Source: Petunia secreta (Eukaryota; Streptophyta; Magnoliopsida; Solanales; Solanaceae). Taken from it: a DNA stretch of 64,000 nt. The stretch is from the NCBI GenBank assembly GCA_029990175.1, contig JARKIP010000099.1:62001-126000 (forward strand). The letters are read 5' to 3'. The position numbers and the translations under genes were made by a program. The notes beneath the pieces were generated by a model, which searched no databases, had not been told where the DNA came from, and worked only from the letters and a program-made list of their open reading frames with translations. This document shows, in pieces, positions 46,051 to 56,940 of this stretch (positions within the stretch are counted from its first letter, which is position 1; the number at the start of each line of letters is the position of its first letter).

Positions 46051-47229
46051 TTTGTACTTGTAATAGTTAGTTTTCTTTTGTTTTTATAGTGTCACGTTTT
46101 TGTTGTTTTTGTGTGTCGTTTTTGCAGGAATCGGGTGAGCTAAATAAGGTGAAATGAATGCATTGAGGGGGATGGGACATCTCGAGACATGTCCCATGCT
46201 TGGTTTGTACTTGGAATCGAAATTCAGTGCGAAAAAACGTTCTTGGGCGCGTTCGGGAGTGCCCCGCGCCTCCCAAAGCGCGAGAAAAAGTGAAACAAAG
46301 AAGCTAGGCGCGGTTGGGAGTGCCCCGCGCCTCCCACCGCGCCACGCTAGGCAGAATGCTCCAATTTTTGCACGCGACAGGGCTGCGGCGCGGAACGAAA
46401 CGCGGAGGGCTAGGCAGAATGTCAAAAACATTGCACGCTATTGGCTTGCGGCGCGGAGCTTAATGCGGAGGGCAATTTTTTGGTTTGAAAAACGGGTCAA
46501 CGGGTTTGACCCGAAATTCTTTAATCCCCCATGCCCTATACCCCGATTCCTAACGTCCCTTCTCCCTTATTCTCACTACAAACACTCTCTACACACACAC
46601 TAATTCACTTGCAACACTTGAACTCATCCCAAATCTTGTGCAATCACTTCTAACACTATCAAGTAAGTACATTACTACTCTTCCTTCTCAATAACATGTA
46701 AGTTGTCTTCATAATTGCTCATGGGTGATTCTCTTAACTAGTTACAAGCTTCTTCATAAAAATTCAATCTTGATATGCTTAATTGTCTATGATGCTTAGT
46801 ATAGACCTTGTGACTTGTAAAAAGAGATCTCCCAACACATTGGGAGGGTTGGCACATTACAAAATCAATTGAAATTGCTAGTTCAAAGTTGTGCACACTA
46901 GGTGTTTGTGAAAAAGCCTCAAAGATGAAATATCAATGACATTGTGAATTCTTGAGTAGCAATGCATTCCTTCGGCTTACAATGAACATTAGGTGTTGCA
47001 TACACACTAGATTTGATCATGAGGCACCCACACTAGCTTGATTTTAAAAATTCAAAACGTGGCATATTTTGCCAAGGCTAGTTTTGTTCAAGTGTGGGGT
47101 GCTCGTGCCATTGAAACAAGTGATTGCCCCATAGAGTGTGTGCTAAGTGTGGGGTGGTACCCTTGAGCTTGAATTGTTTTTGGTGCATAGCTATACATCT
47201 AACATTGATGTTTGTGTTTGTGTAGGTAC
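46051..47229 (+). other. Non-coding spacer between pol and the third ORF
   Basis: Contains a hairpin (46172), a GCGC-rich patch (46235-46470) similar in composition to the LTR patch, and a T/G-rich acceptor-like TTTGTGTTTGTGTAG just before 47224. Short frames here look like by-products of the GC-rich patch. Confidence 0.6.
46172..46197 (+). other. Hairpin in the region between pol and the third ORF
   Basis: ATGGGACAT (46172-46180) and ATGTCCCAT (46189-46197) form a perfect 9-bp stem with an 8-nt loop CTCGAGAC. Confidence 0.7.
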
Positions 47230-48466
47230 CATGGTAGCCACATCTCAAAAGGCGAGTTCTTCATCTACTGCGGGCCCGAGGAGAGAACCTCAAACCGAGC
47301 CTTCAAGCTCAAAGCAAAAGGGTAAGGCACCGGCCAAGCCCAAGGCTAAAGCAAAGGCTAAGGCCAAGATTCCAAAGGACGCGGTGCCGATACCACGTCC
47401 CGGAGGCAAGACTCGGTATGGCCTCCCTTTCGTGAAGAAGGGAGATTGCCAAACATGGTATAAAAATGTGAGGCTTGCGGGGTACATCCCCGAGCAAGCC
47501 ATTGATAAACGGCCGGTGCTACAAAAGTTTAGAGATGTGGCCGAGAAGATCATTGCCCTCAAGTGGGACTCAGTGTTTGAGAGTCCGGGGCACGCCAACT
47601 TGGACATGGTCCAAGAACTTTATGCTAACTGGGAGCCCGATGAGGTGTGGAGGGATGATAACATGGTGACGGTTAGGGGAGTGAAGGTGAAGTTAGATCC
47701 CACGGCATTGAATGCCTTCTTGGGGGTAGCGGACCCCGATTATGAGGAGTTGAGAAATTACATCAAGAAACCGGATTACACGGCCTTGCGGGAGACTTTG
47801 TGTGGTGAGGGCTCCACGCATAAGTGGGGGCGAGGAGCGTCTGGGCGACATTCGTTTATGCACTTCTCCCAGTTTATCAAGCCGGCGCGTGTATGGATGC
47901 GGTTTATAAATGCACGGATTCTTCCATGTTCCCATTATTCCGAGGTCACTAAGACTCGGGCGTGCATGGTGTATTTTTTCATGACCGGGAGGCCGGTGAA
48001 CATTGGGTACTACATGTTGAAAATGATGAAACAAGAGAGGTATGAAAAATCATGTAGTCGGTTGTATTTTGGGAACCTCTTGACCCGGTATTTAGAGAAG
48101 GCGGGCGTCCCCGCAGATGAGGTCGGGGATCGCATTGTCCTTGATTTTGGGAGGCCTTTTGACATTGCCTCGGTCAAGGGGGTGATCACCACAGCACCGG
48201 TGAAGCTGACGGCGGATGATTTGCGGGAGACAAGTGCCAACTTGGCCGCGCGTCAGTATTTGATGATAGAGGCTATGGCCCGTCAGTCGGGCATTGATAT
48301 GACTATTATTGACCGCAAGGTCCCGTTGACGGAGACCTCGAAGGTCCTGCTGGGCAAGGTTGAGGCTGGACGGGTGGATCCGCGGGAGGATGAGAACACT
48401 GATTCCGATATTGTGGCCAATGATCCAGATAGTGAGTATGAGACTGATCATGAGGCGGAGGCCTAG
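47230..48466 (+). CDS. Third ORF of the Athila-like element (env position, putative plant transposon protein)
   Basis: I start it at MVATSQKASSS (ATG 47230). An open frame extends upstream to 47147, but the stretch before 47224 looks like a splice acceptor tract. About 411 residues: a Ser/Lys-rich basic N terminus with KAKAKAKAK, then a globular region (GKTRYGLPFVKKGDCQTWYK, NLDMVQELYANWEPDEVW, VRGVKVKLDPTALNAFLG, HFSQFIKPARVWMRFINARI, VYFFMTGRPVNIGYYM), and an acidic C-terminal tail. I recall this type annotated in plants as a putative plant transposon protein domain. No signal peptide or transmembrane segment is visible, so it does not look like a fusion envelope protein despite its position. 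The basic tail suggests nucleic-acid binding (inference). Open to the end, hence probably under recent selection. Confidence 0.8.
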
Positions 48467-50269
48467 GTCCACACTCCCGTGCACCATCCAGCTTTCAGGG
48501 CAGTTTTTCTTGTACTCTTCCTTTTGCACTTACTTCTTTGTCGCACTGGGACATTGCTTAGTTTAAGTGTGGAGTGGGGTACTGCCCTTTATCTAGTTTT
48601 TATTTTGAGGTTCAGGATGCATGTACCTTAGGTCTTTTTATTTTGTCACTTGACTTTGTTTTGATTTATTTCTTGATTTACTATATGCAAAAATGAAAAA
48701 AAAAAAAAATTAGAAAACCAATGAAAAATTCCAAAAAGATTTTCCTTTTAGTTTTATTAGTGGTACATGTCATCCGCCCCGTGGTTTTTCTTATGGCCGC
48801 GGTTCTTTTCCACGGGGTGACCTTTGAACCGGGTAGTTTTTTATTTTTAGGATTAGGATAGTTAGTTTTAGATGACCCTAGGCTAAGGAAAAAGGTAGAA
48901 TGCTAGGTGCCTTTGATTTGTTTGATACCGGTGGACTTGGACTTGATTGCATGTGCTATTTGTGGTGTCCTTGGTTTTAATTTGATGCATGCTTAGAAAA
49001 AAAAAAGAAGGAAAAATTGGAACAACCCCCTTGAGATGCTTGAGTCCGCCTAACTTTTGTGCATGAGTGCTTAAATTTCCACAAGTTGCATTCTAAAAGC
49101 TTGGTTGAGAGTTGTTGATTGAGCCTTTTTGTGTGGATTGCGTGCAATGTGTGTTGTGAGGCATGTTCTTATTTGCTCCATGTTGCATATTAATGTCTAG
49201 AACTTGCCCCGTGTGTGTGCAAAGCGAAATCCTAGGTTAGCTCTAGTCGGGAGATGATACAATGCCTTCTTTTACTTGCCTACCCTTACATATATACCTT
49301 GAAAAATTGTTGTTGTGATTTGAATTGACCCTTTTTGATTGGCACCCACACTCCGAGCCTACCCATTTGTTCTTAATTGACTCTTTTGGCCCTTACTCCT
49401 TAAGCACTTTATTGACATTGTGTAGATGATTGGAGTTGTGGTTGGATGTTGGGAGACTTTTGAGTGGAGCTAATAAAAGGGAAATACTTATGAAAATTGT
49501 GAAGTAGTAGAAAACATTGGCAAGGATGGAAGTTAATGAAATTGAAAAAGTGAAATGAAAAGAAAAAAAAATAGCAAAATTGAAAAATTGTGGAAAAGAA
49601 AAAAAAAGAGAGAAAGATATCCCGTCCTTGCTAGTGTGTGATTGAAAAGAAAATATGCTACTTGTTGAGAAGGTGTATGTGTGGTACTTGTGATTGGGTG
49701 GTTTGTTGATACTTGTGTTTGGAATAAATGTGATGTATTAAAGTGCTTAGGGAGGTAGTCACTATTACCATATGTATCCTACCCGCCCCTTAGCCTACAT
49801 TACGACCTTTCTAAAGTCCTTGTTAATCCCGATTGGAGTGAGCCTACGTTAGTGGAGTCCTACACTACGGGCAAGCATATGGTACGTTGTGTGTGACATG
49901 TGAGCCTTTCATGAGAGTGAGAGAATTCATTTGTTATTGCCCCGTTCTATTCATGATATTTGTTTTTGTGTGTGATCTATGGGGGGCACTCTCTTTCATA
50001 TTGGTGAGGGCACGTGGTTTGCATGAATTCGGTGAAGTTGATGGCTTTTGATTGAGTAGATAGGTGTAATTTTGTGGGAGCATGGTTGCATTGAGTTGAG
50101 TTTGTGCATCTGAGCTATTTTGGGGTGGTTGTTCTCATTATTTTTGAGTTTGGTAAATTGTTGGCATGTTGTGGATCCATGGTAGTCATGTGCGCATTGG
50201 TTCAATGGTCGGTATCAACCATAGTCATAGGCAGACCTGTTTTACCTAGGTTGGGGAGTTAGTTTTGAC
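48467..50269 (+). other. Long 3' non-coding region of the Athila-like element
   Basis: About 1.8 kb with A-rich GAAAAAAAAA runs (near 48695, 48998, 49560-49610) and no ORF of note. Typical of Athila-like elements, which have a long untranslated 3' part. Confidence 0.6.
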
Positions 50270-50306
50270 TTGCTCGAGGGCGAGCAAAGGTTCAAGTGTG
50301 GGGTGG
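50270..50306 (+). other. Hairpin and polypurine tract before the 3' LTR
   Basis: TTGCTCG (50270-50276), loop AGGG, CGAGCAA (50281-50287) form a perfect 7-bp stem. It is followed by GGTTCAAGTGTGGGGTGG and TG of the LTR at 50307. Confidence 0.75.
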
Positions 50307-51659
50307 TGATGTTCGGCATTTTATGCCTACTTTTCCTTAATAGTTCCGCACATTTGAGCTTGTTTTGCACTTGTTTGGTGGCTTGTGAATATGGTTTTAC
50401 GCTGATGTTGTGTTGTTCGTGTGTAGGTCGTTACGCGATACATTTGGAGCGTTTCGAAGCTTGATTGAGCATGAATTGATTGGATGATGATTGAAGATTG
50501 GATTGAGCACACAAAGGCACGACACGAGCCGAGTTTGGAGCGGAAAAGAGCAATTTTTGGCCTAGCGCTGCAGCCTCCGCGCCGCGCCATCCATAGCGCG
50601 AGGAGGTCTGCGCGTTTCAAGGCGCGTCGCAGGGCTAAGGCACGAAGCCTGGAGGCGTGTTCTGGTCATTTGCACACTTTTCGGGGCGCGGGGCGCCCGT
50701 TATAGCGCCCCTTATGCGCGATTTTACTTCCTATTCCTTCTAGTTTTGGGTTTAACTTATTTACAAGGGTTTGGAAACAATATAAATAGTTTATTACTTA
50801 GTTTTTGTAAGGAGTTCTTGACTTTGGAGCAATATTGAGAGCTACACACTTCATTGAACAAGGGTTATTCCCAAATCTTTCATCTATTACATCAATTATT
50901 TCATTATTACACCAAATCTTTGCCTTGTGATTATGAATATGTGTGGCTAATTTCCTAACGTTCTGGGGTTAGAGTTTACATGAAAGTTGATTGTTGAAGA
51001 TTGATTTCCATTGATTGAATCCCATAACGGGTTACTTATTCTTTCTTGATTTAACTTGTATAATTGTTAGAGCTCGATAGTTATACATCATCTATGGTTT
51101 TTGGGTTGAACTTGAAAGAGAGAACCTAAATACGTAATAAGGAAGAATAGAACTAGTTTGTGAACCCTGGCATCGGGGAATCAATTCGCGGGTAGGATAG
51201 ACATATACTTGCTTGCCTAGTTTAACTAATTACAGGATCGTTAATGCGTGCATGTGATTTAACCCGTAGACATACAGGGATTAGAGTAGCTTGCATAGAT
51301 TGTGAAGAACTGAAAGGTTTTCATAATTACAATTAACCTGTCAGTTAGTAACCCGGGATTTAAGAAGTGAAATCAATTGAATACATCAACTGGATTGTTC
51401 GTAATTCTAACCCTGGATCGCTCCCTTGATATTGTTAACAACCAAAGTTTTGCCCCATTGCTTGATTACATTCCAGCACTTTAATTACTGCACTTTAGTA
51501 TTAAAACTCTTACAATCATTGGAAAAAGACCCCTGGATAGTTTGTTCAGGAATTGTTTATTAAGCACTAGTCTGCATAGTCCTCGTGGGAACGATACTCG
51601 ACTTTGTCACTTTATTACTTGGCGACCGCGTATACTTGCGTGTGCGTTTGGGAGCAACA
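50307..51659 (+). repeat. 3' LTR (1353 bp)
   Basis: Same length as the 5' LTR. Differences by eye include 39315 C/50504 T and 39479 G/50668 A (both at CpG), plus five others near 39941, 39979, 40225, 40313 and 40379 in 5' LTR coordinates. Followed by TATTA. Confidence 0.96.
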
Positions 51660-51664
51660 TATTA

Positions 51665-52649
51665 TGTCTGTAACACCTCTTGATCTTTTTTTGGTTGGTG
51701 TCTATTATCACCATTCACGTGCTAACTTCTTAGAGAAGTTGCATAATTAGCATGTGTTTTTATTGAAAAGGTGCAATTTTAGGACCTCGGTCAAACTTAA
51801 ATTTCTTGCTGGATCTCTACTTTTCTGGCGTAGCTATAGTTTTAGATTTTAAATGCATGAGATTTTCTTCATATTAAATATTTTTTCTAGTGTAAACTCT
51901 CGCATTGTTCGCAACCAATTTTAAAGTTTTTACTTTAAATTTAACTTGTAATTTTTTTCTATTTAGTTCGCACAATTTCTTGCAATCCATCTTTTGTCGG
52001 TGAGATCCGCAACAATACCTCAACTCTATTTTTTGGGGTTAAGATCAAACATTTCATAAGTAAAAGAGAAGTAAGAAGAAAAACTTGAAATTAGAATATA
52101 GAGTTTTTTTTTTGTTTTGATAAACTGGAGATAATATTACTAAATAATTTGTACATCAGTGGTGCTAGCAGCACATACATTAGTAAGTACTGCAGTGGAG
52201 GCAGTACCATTTGTAGTAGAATATAGAGTTAATTGCCCCCAAGTGTTTATGCTAAATTTATAAATGCATGTTATTTGCTAGTAATATATACATACACCAT
52301 ACCGAATTAATCGTGATTAACTAACATAAATTTATACCTCATAAATTAAATAACTTAGCCATAAGTTCGAACGTATGATTTACTGTGAACACGCATAAAA
52401 TTTGCACCACATTAATTAAATAACTCTAAAAGATTTGTATAATTTGGCCTAAACACCCTATCATACTGGTAGTTTCGTTTTTTCCTTTTTTAAAATATTA
52501 AAGTAGTACTAGTTATATATCATCTTCGTTAACATCATTGTATTATTACGAAAAATGAAGTACTCTTGTGCTTCTTCCTTTTTTTCCTTAAAGGTTCTTT
52601 TCTTAAAATATGATGAAAAATTATGGAAGACCAAGATAATGATCTTAAA
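51665..52649. other. Intergenic right of the Athila-like element, unit B
   Basis: Counterpart of 26136-26906, joined directly to the counterpart of 27897 at about 52548 (TTATTA microhomology). So the foldback element and the 3' UTR relic of unit A are missing. Contains the SINE-like insertion at 52106. No gene. Confidence 0.6.
52106..52217 (-). mobile_element. Short SINE-like retroposon, unit B only
   Basis: 112 bp flanked by the 13-bp direct repeat AGAATATAGAGTT (52093-52105 and 52218-52230), which is single in unit A (near 26577). Read on the minus strand it ends in TCAAAACAAAAAAAAA, an A-rich 3' tail. Tail plus target duplication length indicate LINE-mediated insertion. The body has no A/B boxes, so it is a 5'-truncated SINE or another short retroposed RNA. 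Confidence 0.75.
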
Positions 52650-52686
52650 AATTTAAAGGATATTGTATAAAGCACCAATCATGTTA

Positions 52687-52754
<68 letters not shown>

Positions 52755-52791
52755 TAACATGATTGGTGCTTTATACAATATCCTTTAAATT
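52650..52791. repeat. Near-perfect palindrome around a TA tract, unit B
   Basis: The left arm from 52650 (AATTTAAAGGATATTGTATA, continuing) is repeated inverted to 52791, with (TA)n in the middle. Arms are about 40 bp plus the self-complementary TA tract, about 142 bp overall. A second TA tract follows at 52809-52874. Unit A has one arm only. Confidence 0.85.
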
Positions 52792-52805
52792 GGTTGATTG
52801 GTGCT

Positions 52806-52808
<3 letters not shown>

Positions 52809-52874
<66 letters not shown>
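52809..52874. repeat. (TA)n tract, unit B
   Basis: About 33 TA units after the palindrome. Confidence 0.95.
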
Positions 52875-52877
<3 letters not shown>

Positions 52878-53068
52878 ACAATATTTTGTATTCATTATTT
52901 TAATAAGAGAAAGAATTATCATAAATCTAATTTTTTATTATAACTGAAGAATCGACTAAATCTATAACATTCCATTGCGAAATAAAAATTAAAAACTACT
53001 TAAACTGCATTGCTTTCTTCTATTCTTTTCTCCATAATTACTTGAAAATTCTTCTTGTTTCTTTCGGT

Positions 53069-53713
53069 TCAGTTGTGTAGCAATGGTTTTTTCCTGCAGC
53101 AAGGTACTACAACACATTGGCACAAGTTTCGAATACAAGCTCCACTGCCAGCATTGAAGAAAGTGCAATAAGATTGACAATCTTTATTTAAAGTGCACGA
53201 TGGTGGTCCTTGAGTTGAACTTCTTGCTTCTACAATAGCTCTCCCAATAAACCCTGTAAATAAACACACAAAATACCATGTCACTACACATGCCCAAATA
53301 GATCAGGGGAGAAAACAAACAATTATAATTTATAAATAAAAATATATTTTTCGAGAACAAATAATGTATAATGTATCTGAATGATAAAAGAAAAAAATAT
53401 TATATTTTAGTATTTATAGCACTATTCAACAATTCAATTTGGATACTAATAAGTAATTCATAGAATAAATCAATCTTTTAGATTATAATATCAAAGTATT
53501 AAAGTGCATATCTTGAGGCAACATGATTTTTCTACAGTTAAGAAGTAGCGAGTCAACTCTAAACAATAGCATATCGTGTAAAAAGAAACACATTAAAAAG
53601 AAGAATTATAATGATGTTTCATGCATGTAATTGCTTATTTCAAAAAACAAACCAGTTGCAATAAGCCAAAAGGTAACTAAGAAAAGCAACTTCTTCATAG
53701 CCTTGTCCATCAT
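53069..53713 (-). CDS. Defensin-like cysteine-rich secreted peptide, two exons (unit B)
   Basis: Twin of 28271-28913. Exon 1 is 53713-53653, the intron 53652-53254 (GT...AG), exon 2 53253-53069. Two ATGs stand in tandem at the start (53713 and 53710), so the product is 81 or 80 residues. The second matches the unit A start. The signal peptide is retained. In exon 2 I see three replacements against unit A (Thr to Ala in GR-T/A-IVEARS, Gln to Arg in CI-Q/R-NLC, Ala to Pro in KK-A/P-LLHN). All eight cysteines are conserved with CQSYC, CQC and CC. The TATA is at about 53779-53789. Apparently functional. Confidence 0.85.
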
Positions 53714-53789
53714 GAGTGTTGATGATTTTAGTTGATTGTAAGCTTTACTTTGTATGAATTATAGAGAGGCTTATAGCCAATATATATAG

Positions 53790-54252
53790 TAAAAAAGAAA
53801 TACTCCAGCATCACCCGTGAAAGGAAAGATTATTTTAGGTAATTATTACTAGGCACGTTTTTGTCTTTCCTCAGTTAAAATAGTTTTACTTTGAGAATCT
53901 TACGCTGCAAATTAATTATGTTAACGATTTTCCCTTTTGAACCTTTGACGAAGCTTCTATGTAGTACTAGACATACGTACTTTAATAACATGCAAAAAAC
54001 TATATAAGGAAAAACTTTGCACCGCAATTTTAATTTATACTACGACAATTTATTCATTAATGTTTTTCCCATATATACAAATCTAATTGTAATAATTTAT
54101 AAGTACTGATTATGGTGAATTTTTACCATGCATTCATAAAGTCACAACCGCCTTACTTAAAACTTCTCCAAACATGGAAACCCAAACTCGAGTAAAATAA
54201 GGAATCAGAAATAAAGCCCTAACACAACAATGGAGGCTCGTAAATCTCCAAC
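53790..54252. other. Divergent intergenic region, unit B
   Basis: Counterpart of 28993-29911 without the MITE, with about 30 bp extra near 53849-53875. No ORF. Confidence 0.5.
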
Positions 54253-54260
54253 TATATAAA
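54253..54260 (+). promoter_or_regulatory. TATA box of the cold-shock gene, unit B
   Basis: TATATAAA 107 bp before the ATG at 54367. The upstream sequence is uninterrupted here, unlike unit A. Confidence 0.6.
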
Positions 54261-54366
54261 TTTAGAAAATACTTATCCACATCGGGCGTATGCACCAATC
54301 CAATACAAACTATGAATCCTCTCTACAAACCATACAAATCAATTCAGATATACAAAAAAAATAACA

Positions 54367-54937
54367 ATGGCTCTTGTTGAAAAGACAACAAGAAAGACCG
54401 GAACAGTTTTTCGGTTCAGTAACCAAAAAGGTTATGGTTTTATTAAACCAGATGACAGAACTGATGATTTGTTCGTTCATCAATCTGAGATTAAATCTGA
54501 AGGGTTTCGTTCACTTAAAAAAGGTCAAAAGGTTGAGTTTACTGTTAGGGTTAATGGTAAAAAGTATCGCTGTTAGTGTTACTGGTCCTAATGGTGTAAC
54601 TTTAGAGAGTGGCAAGGGTAATGATGGTGGTGGTGGTGGTGGTGGTAACGGTAGTATTAGTGGTGGTGGTAAGGGAAATATCAAGTATTATAATTGTCGG
54701 AAGACAGGACACATAGTTAGGGATTGTGATCGTGAACGTAGTCGTGGTGGTGCATGTTATAATTGTGGGGTGCGGGGGCATTTCGTCCGGAATTGTGATC
54801 TTAGGGTTGGTGGTGGTGTAAGAAGTCAAGGCGGTGGTGAGTGTTATAATTGTGGGATGATTGGGCATTTAGCGAGGGATTGTGATCGTGGTGGTGGTAG
54901 AGGTGGAGGAAAAAAAGATTTTTCAGCATTTTTTTAG
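54367..54937 (+). pseudogene. Cold-shock-domain/CCHC zinc-knuckle protein with one frameshift (unit B)
   Basis: The ATG opens a 69-residue frame that is a nearly complete cold-shock domain: TGTVFRFSNQKGYGFIKP carries RNP1 and DDLFVHQSEI RNP2, followed by EGFRSLKKGQKVEF. One base is missing near 54570 relative to unit A, giving a TAG at 54574-54576. The next frame to 54937 encodes the glycine-rich linker, two good CCHC knuckles (CYNCGVRGHFVRNC and CYNCGMIGHLARDC) and an imperfect first one (YNCRKTGHIVRDC). The intact arrangement is that of plant GRP2/CSP proteins, RNA chaperones of cold and developmental responses. The short product, a cold-shock domain alone, could still be made, but there is no evidence for that. 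Confidence 0.85.
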
Positions 54938-56493
54938 AGATATGACTTGTTTCGCCAGCAATTAAAAAGTATTTTTGAGCACAAAAAGTAGTAGTTTTTT
55001 TGTTGCTCGGGAGACACTACAAACAGGGGCAGACCGATGTGGGTGCAAGCGGGTTCAAGTAAACCCACTTCGCCGGTAAACATAATATATTATATAGATT
55101 GAATTCGGGAAAATCATTGATATAGATAAAATTGAACTCATTTGAATGAAAGTGTTTTCCAGTCGAGGTGGTTAATGTGGTTCTAACTTTGGCCGGCCAG
55201 CAGAGTTTGAATCCCCTACTAAGCGGACTATTTTTTATTAGTTTTATTCTATGTACTGTACACGCGTGGGAATTAGCATTGTTACTTAGCTTTTCCTTAG
55301 TTTCTAAAACCTGTTACTTTATTCTCTATTTTCACTTTTTCTATATTTTGATTTATATTTGAACTTTTAACTCATATTCAACAAAAATTATTTTATAATC
55401 TATTTCATTTATGAAATGCAAAATTTATCAAAGTTAATTGTACATAATTAAGTTTTGCTAAAATATGCAAGTTCATTTTATTAAAATTATCTTAATTTGA
55501 TCGTTTAATATTAAATCTACCTATGTTAAATATGTCATTTGTATTTCCAATAATTTACTTCATAAAGTCTTTTCTCTTATAGTTTGTACTAGTTTTTAAA
55601 TGGTGATATTTTAACTCTGGTATCGTTTATTTGTAATTAATATTGTTGTATAGAAATAAGAAAAAGGAATTAGATTTAATTTTTTTAAATATAAAGTAGT
55701 TCATAAATGTTTCTTAAATTTTTAACATACTTTTTAAATAAGTTTTGTGAAATCAAATAGAGTAACTAATAGCTTAGTTATTGCAAGATTGGTTCTTTTA
55801 TCTAAAAGAAATTTGCCGAATTTATTTTTGAACAAAAGCAAAGAGCGAGCCGACGTGTTTCGAATTATCCATTTTGTGATAGCGTAACAACTTACAAAGA
55901 GGAAAACAAAAGACATGCAAGTTCCACTTGTCATGTAGTTATTTGCTACTTGATTTTTGTCAACAACATTTTTGCTGACACTTGTCTAAAAATCCTGAGT
56001 CCGCTAGTGACTACAAATATGAATAAATTTCAATTTACGCCTTTAGTCTTTAAGAACTTAATGATATCTCTTCTACCTTTTAAATGGGACATATTGCCCT
56101 TGTAACCCTCTCCCCCATCTTTAAAAGGGAACCTTTTTTTTGGTAACGTAAAAGGAAACTCATACACCGTCGTATAATAGCGTCCGATGAGACTTAAAAT
56201 CTATTTATTACATCAAAAGAAGTATTCTTGTCTTTTTTTTTTTTCTAAAAATCTTTTTTCTTAAATATGACGGAAAATTATGAACCACCAAGATAATGAC
56301 CTTAAGAATTTAAAGGATATTGTGTTAAGCACTTATCATCTTTTATCTTACACATTCAATCATATCTCTCTCTCTCACACACACATATATATATATATAT
56401 TTTTAATGAGTTGGCAAAAATAATAAGGATATTTTGGTAAACTCAAATATGAGGACATTGCTGACCTACTACAGTCATATAGTAGGTTAGCAA

Positions 56494-56496
<3 letters not shown>
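54938..56496. other. Intergenic between cold-shock and second defensin-like gene, unit B
   Basis: Counterpart of 30566-32006. About 117 bp at 55171-55287 is absent from unit A and contains a B-box-like AGTTTGAATCCCC. I cannot tell whether it is an insertion in B or a loss in A. Confidence 0.5.
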
Positions 56497-56531
<35 letters not shown>

Positions 56532-56534
<3 letters not shown>

Positions 56535-56862
56535 GGGCGGAGTTAGGTGGTGCTAAGGTTGGTCAGACGAACAACCTTCGCCGGAAAATAATACTGTGTA
56601 TATAGGTCAAGTATTATAAGATAACAGATATATACTTAGCAATGAACAACCTGAACACAAATGGTAAGGTAGTTCAGCTGGCGTTAGTGCCATGGGAAAT
56701 GTTCAAGGGCGCGGGTTTGAACCTCTGCTGAAGCAAAGCTTTATATATTTTTGCTTCTACTAATTCTGGACTGTCGTGTGGCGGGCCTATTCCACAAATT
56801 AGAATTTCTTGGCCCACTCTTTTAAAGTTTGAACAACCTCGGCGAAAATCCTGGCTACGCCA

Positions 56863-56865
<3 letters not shown>
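56532..56865. mobile_element. hAT MITE (334 bp) inside a TA microsatellite, unit B
   Basis: Ends CAGGGGCGGAGTTAGG and (inverted) CAGTGGCGTAGCCAGG. The first ten bases equal those of the hAT element at 9115. Flanking 8-mers TATATATA and TGTATATA are compatible with an 8-bp target duplication inside the TA tract (unit A 32007-32044 lacks the MITE). The interior holds a tRNA-like GGTAGTTCAGCTGG ... GGGTTTGAACCTC. No ORF. Confidence 0.85.

Positions 56866-56868
<3 letters not shown>

Positions 56869-56938
<70 letters not shown>
56869..56938. repeat. (TA)n tract, unit B
   Basis: About 35 TA units. The tract continues the one before the MITE (56497-56531), which split it. Confidence 0.95.

Positions 56939-56940
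<2 letters not shown>

Larger units (their letters stand above)
39118..51659 (+). mobile_element. Complete Athila-like Ty3/gypsy LTR retrotransposon (12,542 bp)
   Basis: Two 1353-bp LTRs, a tRNA-Asp primer site, gag-protease, pol with reverse transcriptase, RNase H and integrase, a third ORF in the place of env, a polypurine tract, and 5-bp target duplications TATTA (39113-39117 and 51660-51664). The uninterrupted target is visible in unit A (TTTGTATTATGTCTG, 26131-26145). The LTRs differ at about seven positions with no length change (about 0.5%), so insertion is recent and followed the segmental duplication. One base loss in pol makes this copy non-autonomous. Confidence 0.96.

Noticed and set aside
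47230..48466. True envelope glycoprotein
   Set aside because: No signal peptide, fusion peptide or transmembrane segment is visible; only the position in the element suggests env.
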